A DNA stretch of 64,000 bases from contig CAWJIH010000004.1 of NCBI GenBank assembly GCA_963842975.1, positions 124,001 to 188,000 on the forward strand, given 5' to 3'. Shown here piece after piece: positions 51,232 through 59,159 of the stretch. Each line of letters begins with the position of its first letter. Within the stretch, counting starts at the first letter, position 1. The position numbers and the translations under genes were made by a program. Source of the DNA: JACJWR01 sp963842975 (GTDB lineage Bacteria; Actinomycetota; Actinomycetes; S36-B12; UBA10799). Under the pieces are notes generated by a model. The model had not been told where the DNA came from. It ran no database searches and saw only the letters and a list, made by a program, of their open reading frames with translations.

Positions 51232-51948
51232 TCAGGTGGCGGGCTCAAAGGTGGTGACGGCCGCGTTCGCATCTGCGTCCCGGATGACATCGGCCACGAC
51301 CCCGTCTGGGGCGACGCTGAACAACGTCAGCCCGCGCGGGCGGTAGTCCGCGAACGTTCCGACCGGCGCAAGCAAGGTGGCGGCCCCCACTGGAGCGGCG
51401 TAGGACTCTGCACTAGTCGGGTCGCTGCCCTCGCTAGCCACGATGAAACGCATCCGGGCAGCCTCGGCGGCGGCTGCGGCGTTGGCAACACCGGCCTGGC
51501 ATTCGGGGCAATCCCCCTGCGGTACCAAGGCGATGACGGCGGGGCGAATGTCGCGGAGCAGTCGCGGGGCCCCGTTCACTGCGACCGGAGCCGACGGCAA
51601 AAGTCCGCCGACGACTCCAACGTCGGCGGTACCCACCGCGAGTGGGGCCGTTGCGAGCGGGGCGTCGACGCGGGAGACGGTGGCCAGCAGCAGCGATCCC
51701 ACCATCGCGAGCACGGCGGCCACGATGAATCCCAGCGGGATCAGGTTCGATCCACGATGGCCGAACCAGGGAAGTCCGTCGCGCCAGCGACTGGGATGGT
51801 CGGTTTCGGCAGGCTGATCGGGGGTGTGCCGCAATTCGCCTCGGGCGTCAAGCTCGCGGTAGTAGCGCCAACGGTCGGCTTCCAAAGATGACGCGTCATC
51901 CGGGATGGTGATGCCAGCGAAATCATCTGGATCTGGTCGGCCCGACAT
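51232..51948 (-). CDS. Single-pass membrane protein with CxxC (thioredoxin-like?) domain
   Basis: A 238-residue protein: a cytosolic N-terminus (about 65 residues, acidic and Trp/Tyr-rich), one membrane helix at about residues 68-91 (NLIPLGFIVAAVLAMVGSLLLATV), then an outer domain with PAVIALVPQGDCPECQAGVANAAAAAEAARMRFIVAS. The Cys147-x-x-Cys150 pair after a hydrophobic strand resembles a thioredoxin fold, but I cannot confirm the family. ATG 51946-51948 is chosen; the start at 52053 adds unconserved residues reaching toward the carD promoter. Divergent from carD. Confidence 0.65.
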   Translation of the reverse strand: MSGRPDPDDFAGITIPDDASSLEADRWRYYRELDARGELRHTPDQPAETDHPSRWRDGLPWFGHRGSNLIPLGFIVAAVLAMVGSLLLATVSRVDAPLATAPLAVGTADVGVVGGLLPSAPVAVNGAPRLLRDIRPAVIALVPQGDCPECQAGVANAAAAAEAARMRFIVASEGSDPTSAESYAAPVGAATLLAPVGTFADYRPRGLTLFSVAPDGVVADVIRDADANAAVTTFEPAT

Positions 51949-52063
51949 GGGGAAAGTATTGCGCTGGTATGGCGGTGCCGCCAATCGCGAACGGTGGGAC
52001 CGTGATTGCAGGTGCGTATCCAAGCACCTTTCGCAGGGTGATCTGCGCAACACCCCGGCGTGT

Positions 52064-52069
52064 TAGACT
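52064..52069 (+). promoter_or_regulatory. -10 element of carD
   Basis: TAGACT 29 bp before the carD ribosome-site/ATG region, giving a short 5' UTR with AAAGGGG; this gene is not leaderless. Confidence 0.5.
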
Positions 52070-52098
52070 TGCGGGGCCAACGAAAGGGGCCCACACCT

Positions 52099-52581
52099 AT
52101 GACTTTTTCAGTCGGCGACACCGTCGTTTACCCCCACCACGGGGCTGCGTTGATCGAATCCATCGAGATGCGCGAGATCGGCGGTCAGGAGCGCAAGTAC
52201 CTCGTTCTGCGAGTTGCGCAAGGCGACCTCACAGTACGAGTGCCCGCGGATAACGTCGATCTGGTAGGGGTCAGGGACGTCGTGAACCAGGAGGGCCTGG
52301 ATCGGGTTTTCGAGGTGCTGCGTCAGCCGTACACCGAAGAGCCGACCAACTGGTCCCGCCGCTACAAGGCAAATCTGGAGAAACTCGCCTCCGGCGATGT
52401 GATCAAGGTGGCCGAAGTTGTGCGCGACCTGTGGCGCCGCGATCAAGACCGGGGCCTCTCCGCTGGGGAGAAGCGGATGCTGTCGAAGGCTCGCCAGATC
52501 CTGGTCAGTGAACTCGCACTTGCCGAGCACAAAGACGAAGACGAGGCCGAAACCATTCTCGACGAGGTTCTTGCGTCCTAA
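52099..52581 (+). CDS. carD: CarD family RNA polymerase-binding transcription regulator
   Basis: Essential actinobacterial factor that binds the RNA polymerase beta subunit and stabilises the open promoter complex. 160 residues: N-terminal Tudor-like RNAP-interaction domain (FSVGDTVVYPHHGAALIESIEMREIGGQERKYLVLRV), C-terminal helical DNA-binding domain with the conserved Trp in NWSRRYKANLEKLASGD and KARQILVSELALAE. Start ATG 52099 after AAAGGGG. It precedes ispD-ispF-cysS-rlmB as in Mycobacterium. Confidence 0.96.
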   Translation: MTFSVGDTVVYPHHGAALIESIEMREIGGQERKYLVLRVAQGDLTVRVPADNVDLVGVRDVVNQEGLDRVFEVLRQPYTEEPTNWSRRYKANLEKLASGDVIKVAEVVRDLWRRDQDRGLSAGEKRMLSKARQILVSELALAEHKDEDEAETILDEVLAS

Positions 52582-52599
52582 CCCCGGTTTTCTCGGGGT
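52581..52599 (+). terminator. Possible weak hairpin after carD
   Basis: ACCCCG and CGGGGT form a 6-bp stem around a 7-nt loop starting at the last base of the carD stop codon. No U-tract follows, so it may only lower read-through into ispD. Confidence 0.3.
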
Positions 52600-52619
52600 A
52601 GACAATCCAGGCGAATCAC

Positions 52620-53342
52620 ATGCGCTGTGCTGCACTCGTGGCGGCCGGGGGCTTGGGGCTCCGACTAGGTCCAGGCGAGCCAAAAGGGCTGCGACTCCTC
52701 GGTGGGGAGGCGATGGTCACCCACGCTGTCAGCCGGATGGCCGCGGTCGACTCCGTTGCCCAAATCGTGGTGGCCGCGCCGGCTAGTCACCTGGTGGAAG
52801 TGGAAACCGCAGTCGCAGCAGCCAGGGTTCCATCCCGGATTGACGTCCGGGTCGTTGTGGGTGGTGTCCTCCGCCAGGATTCGGTCCGGATCATGTTGGA
52901 GTCCGTGGATACGGCCGTAACCGCGGTCGTGGTGCACGACGCTGCAAGGTCCCTCGCGCCGCCGCAGGTAGGAAACGAGGTGGTGGCCGCGCTGGCTCTC
53001 GGCCACCCGGCCGTTATCCCGGTGGTGCCGGTGGTGGACACCGTCGCGCGGGTCGACGGTGACGCCGTGTTGGGGAATGTGCCTCGTGACGATCTGCGGC
53101 TGGTGCAGACACCGCAAGGCTTTCGGGTGGATGTCCTGCGCCGAGCCCACTTTGAGTGTCCGCCTGGCTTGGAAGCCACGGACGACGCTTCGCTGGTGTC
53201 ACGGCTTGGCTACCCGGTGATGACAGTGCCGGGAAACCCGCGCGGTTTCAAGATCACCACTCCGGACGATTTTGTGCTTGCTCGGGCGTGGCTGGAACAC
53301 GATCTGACTGAAGTGCCGGTTGAACTGCGGGAGTCGACGTGA
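52620..53342 (+). CDS. ispD: 2-C-methyl-D-erythritol 4-phosphate cytidylyltransferase IspD
   Basis: MEP-pathway enzyme joining CTP and MEP. 240 residues. The nucleotidyltransferase start CAALVAAGGLGLRLGPGEPKGL has the G-x-G-x-R...PK pattern; VVVHDAARSLAPP is the IspD signature, and LRLVQTPQGFRVDVLRRAH and NPRGFKITTPDDFVLA complete the active site. The TGA overlaps the ispF start region by 4 nt. Confidence 0.95.
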   Translation: MRCAALVAAGGLGLRLGPGEPKGLRLLGGEAMVTHAVSRMAAVDSVAQIVVAAPASHLVEVETAVAAARVPSRIDVRVVVGGVLRQDSVRIMLESVDTAVTAVVVHDAARSLAPPQVGNEVVAALALGHPAVIPVVPVVDTVARVDGDAVLGNVPRDDLRLVQTPQGFRVDVLRRAHFECPPGLEATDDASLVSRLGYPVMTVPGNPRGFKITTPDDFVLARAWLEHDLTEVPVELREST

Positions 53343-53821
53343 ATCTGGTGCTCCCAGCCGTGGGTATCGGCACCGATGTGCACCCTTTCGCGCCGGGCCG
53401 GCCGCTGATGCTCGCCTGTCTACAGTGGCCCGGCGAGGTTGGACTCGCAGGGCACAGTGATGCCGATGTCGCTGCCCACGCGGCCTGCGATGCCATGTTC
53501 TCAGCGGCGGGGATCGGCGATCTAGGCGCCCACTTCGGAACTGCCGAACCTCAGTGGGCGGGCGCCAGCGGCGCCGAGTTGCTTGCCGAGTGTGTGCGCC
53601 GAGTCACCGAAGCAGGCTGGCAGATCGGCAACGTTGCGGTGCAGATTATCGGGAACTCACCACGGATTGGGCCGCGTCGGATCGAGGCAGAGCAGACGAT
53701 GTCCGAGGTCGTGGGTGCCCCAGTTCGGGTGTCAGCAACCTCCACGGACGGGCTCGGGTTCACCGGTCGAGGCGAGGGCATTGCCGCCATCGCCACCGCG
53801 CTGGTGTTTCCCACGCACTAG
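53339..53821 (+). CDS. ispF: 2-C-methyl-D-erythritol 2,4-cyclodiphosphate synthase IspF
   Basis: MEP-pathway cyclase forming MEcPP. 160 residues. Zinc-binding DVHPF and HSDADVAAHAACDAMFSAAGIGDLGAHF near the N-terminus, and ATSTDGLGFTGRGEGIAAIATALV at the end. Starts GTG 53339, overlapping ispD; its TAG stop is also the first half of the cysS -10. Confidence 0.95.
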   Translation: MNLVLPAVGIGTDVHPFAPGRPLMLACLQWPGEVGLAGHSDADVAAHAACDAMFSAAGIGDLGAHFGTAEPQWAGASGAELLAECVRRVTEAGWQIGNVAVQIIGNSPRIGPRRIEAEQTMSEVVGAPVRVSATSTDGLGFTGRGEGIAAIATALVFPTH

Positions 53822-53824
53822 CCT
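53819..53824 (+). promoter_or_regulatory. Leaderless -10 of cysS overlapping the ispF stop codon
   Basis: TAGCCT, of which TAG is the ispF stop, then 7 nt, then GTG of cysS. Suggests cysS-rlmB can be transcribed independently of ispDF. Confidence 0.5.
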
Positions 53825-53831
53825 TAGCCGG

Positions 53832-55232
53832 GTGAACTTGCACCTCTACGACACCGCCACCCGCAGCATCCGGGAGTTCATCCCGCTGGAGCCTCGACGT
53901 GCCTCCATCTACGTGTGTGGTGCCACTGTGCAGGGCCCGCCGCATGTCGGCCACGTGCGCAGCGGGGTCGTGTTTGATGTGCTCGCGCGTTGGCTGGCGG
54001 CCAATGGCACGGCGGTGACCTTGTGCCGCAACGTGACCGACATCGACGACAAGATCCTGGTGAAGGCGGTCGAAGAGAATCGGCCGTGGTGGGCCGTGGC
54101 GACCGCGTACGAACACACTTTCGCCGATGCCTACGACACCCTCGGATGCGCGCGGCCAACGGTTGAACCGCGAGCAACCGGCCACATCCCGCAGATCATC
54201 GAATTGATCTCCCGGCTCGTCGATGCTGGTCACGCCTACGCCGCCGACGGCGACGTCTACTTCGCCGTGCGGTCCTTTGACCGTTACGGGCAATTGTCCG
54301 GGCAGCGGATTGACGAGATGCTGCTGGCGGAAGACACCGAAGCCGGATCCCCGAAACGCGACCAGCGTGACTTCGCGTTGTGGAAGTCTGCCAAGCCGGG
54401 CGAACCCGCATGGGAGACGCCCTGGGGGGCGGGCCGGCCGGGTTGGCATATCGAATGCTCCGCCATGGCCACCGCCTACCTCGGCGCCGAGTTCGACATC
54501 CACGGCGGCGGTCTCGACTTGGTGTTCCCGCATCACGAGAACGAAATCGCCCAGTCCCAAGCAGCAGGTGATGGTTTCGCGCGCTACTGGATGCACAACG
54601 CCTGGGTGACCACGGCGGGCGAGAAGATGAGCAAATCCCTGGGCAACTCGCTGATGGTGGCCGAGGTGGTGCAGCGGGTGCGGCCGGTAGAGCTGCGCTG
54701 GTACCTCGCGAGCGCGCACTACCGCAGCACCCTGGAGTTCTCCGATGCCTCACTGGCCGAGTCGGCGGCTGGCTACCGGCGGTTGGAGTCGTTTGTGGTC
54801 CGGGCAGTGGAGTCGCTGGGTCCGGTCGAGGCGACCGCGTGGCCCGCTGAGTTCGCCGCTGCCATGGATGACGACCTCAACGTGCCTGCCGCCCTCGCAG
54901 TGGCCCACTCTGCGGTGACGGCAGGCAATCAGGCGCTGGCCGATGGCGACGATGATGAGGCGCGGCGGCGCGTGGCGGAGGTCCGTGCCATGCTCGACGT
55001 GCTTGGGGTCGATCCGCTGGCCGATCCATGGCGCGAATCCGGTGCTGGCTCCAGTGCTGCCGAACGTCAGGCAGTCACGGACCTGGCCGAAGGCATGTTG
55101 GCGCTGCGGGCGGCGGCCCGGGCCGCCAAGGACTTCGCCACCGCCGACGCGATCCGCGACCACCTCACGCATGCTGGAATCACCGTCGAGGACACTCCTC
55201 GGGGTCCTCGATGGACATTGGAGCGCAACTGA
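53832..55232 (+). CDS. cysS: Cysteinyl-tRNA synthetase
   Basis: Class I synthetase charging tRNA-Cys, 466 residues from GTG 53832-53834. The zinc Cys and HIGH motif are in YVCGATVQGPPHVGHVRSG (HVGH), the zinc-site Cys/His in WHIECSAMA...HGGGLDLVFPHHENEIAQS, and KMSKS in EKMSKSLGNSL. The longer frame from 53583 runs through ispF. It is full length and distinct from MshC, which lacks the C-terminal anticodon region. The TGA shares a base with the rlmB ATG. Confidence 0.95.
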   Translation: MNLHLYDTATRSIREFIPLEPRRASIYVCGATVQGPPHVGHVRSGVVFDVLARWLAANGTAVTLCRNVTDIDDKILVKAVEENRPWWAVATAYEHTFADAYDTLGCARPTVEPRATGHIPQIIELISRLVDAGHAYAADGDVYFAVRSFDRYGQLSGQRIDEMLLAEDTEAGSPKRDQRDFALWKSAKPGEPAWETPWGAGRPGWHIECSAMATAYLGAEFDIHGGGLDLVFPHHENEIAQSQAAGDGFARYWMHNAWVTTAGEKMSKSLGNSLMVAEVVQRVRPVELRWYLASAHYRSTLEFSDASLAESAAGYRRLESFVVRAVESLGPVEATAWPAEFAAAMDDDLNVPAALAVAHSAVTAGNQALADGDDDEARRRVAEVRAMLDVLGVDPLADPWRESGAGSSAAERQAVTDLAEGMLALRAAARAAKDFATADAIRDHLTHAGITVEDTPRGPRWTLERN

Positions 55233-56221
55233 TGGCAGGCAATTCCCAGCGTCGTGGCGCCGTGCGCAAGCCGGGGTCGAAGAAGGGCTCCACAGTTGGC
55301 TCTGGCGGTCAACGTCGGCGGGGCCTGGAGGCCAAAGGCCCGACTCCGAAGGCGACCGAGCGCGTAGGCCATCCGAAGTCCAAGCAGCAGAGCGCAGCGG
55401 AGCGCGCAGCCGCGAAGAGTGCCTCGACGAAGGGCGGCAGCGCCAGTGGCGCCGCTGGTGGTCGCCCAAGCTCGCCCCCGGACAACGTGGTGGTCGGGCG
55501 CAACCCGGTGGTCGAGGCGTTGCGCGCCCGGGTGCCGGCGTCGGAGCTGCTGGTCGTGGCGGGTATCGATGCCGATGAACGCGTCGCTGAGGCGGTCGCC
55601 CGGGCGGCGGAATCCGAGGTGCCGGTGCGGGAGCGGCCGAAGCGGGACCTCGACCGAGCCGCCGGCGAAGCCAACCACCAAGGTCTGGTGTTGCACACGC
55701 AGCCCTTCGCCTATGCCGACCCGATGGACATCATCGGACGTCGTCGCCCCGGTCAATCAGCGCCGGTAATTGTGGCGCTCGACGGCATCACTGACCCGCA
55801 CAACCTCGGCGCCATCGCCCGGTCGGCGCTGGCATTCGGTGCGGCTGGGATTGTCGTGCCGTCGCGTCGCTCGGCTGGTGTGACCGCATCCGCCTGGAGA
55901 TCATCAGCCGGGGCTTTCGCCCACCTGCCCGTGGCTCGGGCCACAAATCTGGCGCGCACCGTCGGCCAGGCCGCCGAGGCGGGCTACTTCGTGGTGGCTC
56001 TCGAGGGAAGCGCACAACGAAGCATCGTGGAGGTAGCTACGCATTTCGCGGATGTGCCATTGCTGCTGGTGGTCGGCTCCGAGGGTGCCGGGGTGAGCCG
56101 GTTGATTGCCGAACGTGCTGATGAGTGCGCGCGGATCAGCATGCCGGGTCGGGCGGAGTCGCTCAATGCGTCGGTGGCCGCTGGCATTGCGCTATTCGCG
56201 ATCGCGCAAGCCCGCGCCTGA
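55232..56221 (+). CDS. rlmB: 23S rRNA (guanosine-2'-O)-methyltransferase RlmB (TrmH/SpoU family)
   Basis: SAM-dependent 2'-O-ribose methyltransferase, 329 residues. A long basic, Gly/Ser/Lys-rich N-terminal tail (~80 residues) is followed by the substrate-binding domain (VVVGRNPVVEALRARVPASELLV) and the SPOUT catalytic domain: VALDGITDPHNLGAIARSALAFGAAGIVV, LVVGSEGAGVSRL and SLNASVAAGIALF, the trefoil-knot SAM motifs. Follows cysS with a TGATG junction, the same order as Rv3580c-Rv3579c. Confidence 0.94.
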   Translation: MAGNSQRRGAVRKPGSKKGSTVGSGGQRRRGLEAKGPTPKATERVGHPKSKQQSAAERAAAKSASTKGGSASGAAGGRPSSPPDNVVVGRNPVVEALRARVPASELLVVAGIDADERVAEAVARAAESEVPVRERPKRDLDRAAGEANHQGLVLHTQPFAYADPMDIIGRRRPGQSAPVIVALDGITDPHNLGAIARSALAFGAAGIVVPSRRSAGVTASAWRSSAGAFAHLPVARATNLARTVGQAAEAGYFVVALEGSAQRSIVEVATHFADVPLLLVVGSEGAGVSRLIAERADECARISMPGRAESLNASVAAGIALFAIAQARA

Positions 56222-56371
56222 GGGTTGAATCGGCGCCGCCAAGGCGGTGACTTGGGGTCCCAGCGGAGTATCCCTGCGCAGTTCCGAAGTCTGGGCGATG
56301 GGGTGCGGGTTTACCCTGGAAGTGCAGCGTTGGATCTGAACTGATGCGGCGTGTACGGCTGGAGGTGCACC

Positions 56372-59116
56372 ATGGATATGGAGCAGCGGCTCTTGGAGCC
56401 ATCGTCCGAGGTACCTGACCTTGTCTGGTGCCCTTCCTGCCGGGCCGAGGTTGACTATCGTGGCGGCGTGGGGCCTTGCCCATTCTGTGGCGGGGTGATT
56501 GATATGGACTTGGCGCGGCAAGCCAGCCAGGTGTGGATCGAAAACGTCGAATTGCAGCGCATGCTTGAGACTCTCAACGAATCCATTAACCAGTTGACCC
56601 AACGTCGGGCTACGGTTCGGGACCACTTGCATGATGCGGCAGCGCGCTTCAACGCGCTGCGGGCCGAGGCGCTCGCAACTGGCGATCCTTCGGTTGCCGG
56701 CGCTGCCAAGCCCCGGCAGGTCACCGAGGCCGCAGTGCCCGAGCCCGGGATGTACGCCGAGGCCACAGCGCCCGAGCCACGGGTTCGCGGGCCGCGCGTG
56801 CCCATGGCTTTGCTGTTGCAGGGGACTGGGGCGGTGTTGGTCTTGGCGGCATTGGTCGTGGTGTCGGCGGTGCTGTGGGGCACCCTCGACGGGGGGACGC
56901 AGTTGGCGCTGCTTGGGGCATCCGTTGGCGTGATCGGCGCGCTGGCAATCCTCACCAAGAAGATGGTGCCCACCACCAGCACCGTGCTTGCGGTGCTCGC
57001 CGCCGCCGCCCTGATCGTGGTCCTCATTGCTGCCCCGGCACTGATTGCCGACTGGCAGACGTCGTTGTACCCGGGTGTGGCAGGTGTGATCTTCAGCGGT
57101 TTGAGTCTGCTCGCCGGGTGGCTGATGAGGGTGCGAGTGTGGTGGTTGATCGGGATCGCGTCCGTGCCGATCACGGTGACTCTGGTGGCGCTGTCCGGAA
57201 TGGGCAGCCTCGCCGCGCCTGCTGATCCGCAGTGGGCTGTGGCGGTCGTCTCCGCACTCGTCGCGGCTACCGCTGCTGGTATGTCGTGGTGGGCCGCGGT
57301 GGTGGTGCGTTCTGATCGGCAGACCTCGGTGACGGCCTGGGTCACCTCATTGATCGCTGCGTTTCTGGTGTGGGCAACGGCCAGCGTCATGGGGGCCATC
57401 GCCTATTTCGGACTGGCCTTCACAGGGTTCGGAGAGAAGGTGCCGCACCTGCTTGTCCTCGGGTGCGCGGCCGGTTTGGCGGCGGCGATGGGTCCGGCGG
57501 GAGTTCGGGCACAGATGTGGCGAGGGGATTTCGCCAGGATCGTCGCCGTGGGATTCGCTGCCGCTGGGCTCACCGTGATGCTGCTGCCACCGATGACTGC
57601 GCTTGTTGTGGCGCTCGGAGCAGGGGTCGCGGCGGTGGCGGTGGTGGCGCTGGCCCTGTTCGGATCGGTTCGGCTGCCGACCTGGGCAGTTGCCTTGCAG
57701 ACCGGGGTGTGGGCCTTCTTCGGGTCGGTCTTCTTCGCGCTTTCGTCCGGCGCACTGTGGACAGAGTCGTTTGGCTCTGCCTACTTCGCGGAACCGCAAA
57801 TCGCCTCCGAAGTTTCGCGCCAACTGGAGCAACGGCAGTGGGCCTGGTTGGCGGCCACCGTAGCCGGTGTGGGGGTCGGCGTCGCGCTCCTGGCCGCGGG
57901 GTTGCTGCGCCGCTCTACCGGGCTGGTGGTTGTCGCTGTTCCGGTTGCGGGCGCGGCTTGGTGGCTGTGCTGCGAAACCGGTTTGAGCAGCCCCGAACCC
58001 TTTGAGATCGCCTGGCTGCCGGCCGCGGCGTTCGCGCTGGCTGCAGTGTGGCTGGGGCACCAACGTGGAGTTCTTCGGCGCATCCCTGTGCTGGCTGTGG
58101 TGCTGGTAGCGGCTGTTCCGTCGTGGCTGGTCGCAGTTTCCGACATCTGGCTCATCGACGGGCGGGTCGGGCTTCGGGCGCTGGCGGTCGTTGCCGTCCT
58201 TGCGCTCGTAGTCGTCGCTTCGGGTCGGCGGTTGGTGGTAGTGCCCGCCTTGGCGTTGGGCCTTGCCCTGGCCGTTCCATGGGCGGCGTGGATCGTCTGG
58301 GCGATAGCTGAGGCATCGCGTCTGCCTGCGGTCGTCACAGTTCCCACGGCGCTAGTCGCGATAGCGGTGCATGCACAAGTGGTGGCACCGGGAAAGTCGG
58401 TGGCCCGGTGGTGGAGCGTGGTGCAGTGGCCGCTGACGTTTGTGGTGTCCGTCGCTGCGTTGTGGGCGGTGCTGAACCCGTTCTCGAATGCCGAGGTGCT
58501 TGCTCAGACGCGCGTGGTGCTTGTGGTGGTTGCCGCTGTCGCGGTTGCGATCTTCCGCTGGACTGCCGCACCAATTGTTGCGATGGTGGCCGGCTGGGTT
58601 GCCGTTTTCGTCACCTGGGTCAGCGTGATGAACGCGGTCACAAGTGATGCCCAAGTGTGGTTGGAGTGGTTCACCTTGCCCAGTGCCGTCGCTCTGGGTG
58701 CCCTGATCGCGCTCGCTGTGCACGGCTACGCCCGCGGGAGCAAGTCGGCTGCTGCGTCGATTCCCAGCCTCGCGACCTTCGGGCCTCCGCTCGTGCTGGC
58801 ATTGCTGCCCTCAGCTGTCGCCGCAGTCGCTGACTTGGCAGGTGAGGGCGGGATTCTGCGGTTCTGGCTGGTCCTGGTGTCCAGCGCCGTCCTGGTGGTG
58901 GTGGGCTCCATCCGCAACTTGGCAGGGGTGCTTGTGCCAGCGTTGCTGGCGATGGTCGTGGTGGTGTTTCCGCTGCTGCTCGATGTGGTCGAATCGCTGC
59001 CGCTGTGGGTGCCGCTGGTGGCGGTCGGAGTGGCGCTGCTGGTGATCGGGGCACGTTTCGAGCATGTCCGTCGCCGCGGCCACGTCATGGCTGGTTGGAT
59101 CGCGCACCTGCACTGA
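56372..59116 (+). CDS. Very large zinc-ribbon polytopic membrane protein, unknown function
   Basis: A 914-residue protein. The N-terminus has a zinc ribbon, LVWCPSCRAEVDYRGGVGPCPFCGG (Cys x2 Cys ... Cys x2 Cys), then a coiled-coil-like stretch (about residues 45-90, VELQRMLETLNESINQLTQRRATVRDHL), a linker, and from about residue 145 onward some twenty or more consecutive hydrophobic helices of Ala/Val/Leu/Trp with almost no loops. No transporter motif is visible. ATG 56372 has GGAGGT 5 nt upstream. I do not recognise the family; zinc-ribbon multi-pass proteins of this shape occur in actinobacteria without known role. Confidence 0.8.
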   Translation: MDMEQRLLEPSSEVPDLVWCPSCRAEVDYRGGVGPCPFCGGVIDMDLARQASQVWIENVELQRMLETLNESINQLTQRRATVRDHLHDAAARFNALRAEALATGDPSVAGAAKPRQVTEAAVPEPGMYAEATAPEPRVRGPRVPMALLLQGTGAVLVLAALVVVSAVLWGTLDGGTQLALLGASVGVIGALAILTKKMVPTTSTVLAVLAAAALIVVLIAAPALIADWQTSLYPGVAGVIFSGLSLLAGWLMRVRVWWLIGIASVPITVTLVALSGMGSLAAPADPQWAVAVVSALVAATAAGMSWWAAVVVRSDRQTSVTAWVTSLIAAFLVWATASVMGAIAYFGLAFTGFGEKVPHLLVLGCAAGLAAAMGPAGVRAQMWRGDFARIVAVGFAAAGLTVMLLPPMTALVVALGAGVAAVAVVALALFGSVRLPTWAVALQTGVWAFFGSVFFALSSGALWTESFGSAYFAEPQIASEVSRQLEQRQWAWLAATVAGVGVGVALLAAGLLRRSTGLVVVAVPVAGAAWWLCCETGLSSPEPFEIAWLPAAAFALAAVWLGHQRGVLRRIPVLAVVLVAAVPSWLVAVSDIWLIDGRVGLRALAVVAVLALVVVASGRRLVVVPALALGLALAVPWAAWIVWAIAEASRLPAVVTVPTALVAIAVHAQVVAPGKSVARWWSVVQWPLTFVVSVAALWAVLNPFSNAEVLAQTRVVLVVVAAVAVAIFRWTAAPIVAMVAGWVAVFVTWVSVMNAVTSDAQVWLEWFTLPSAVALGALIALAVHGYARGSKSAAASIPSLATFGPPLVLALLPSAVAAVADLAGEGGILRFWLVLVSSAVLVVVGSIRNLAGVLVPALLAMVVVVFPLLLDVVESLPLWVPLVAVGVALLVIGARFEHVRRRGHVMAGWIAHLH

Positions 59117-59159
59117 CGGCCCGGGTGGGTGTCGACTGTGTTCTTGCGGCTGTGAAACC

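Noticed and set aside
55028..55231. Longer N-terminus for RlmB extending into cysS
   Set aside because: The upstream part is out-of-frame cysS sequence; the TGATG junction at 55230-55234 gives the natural start.
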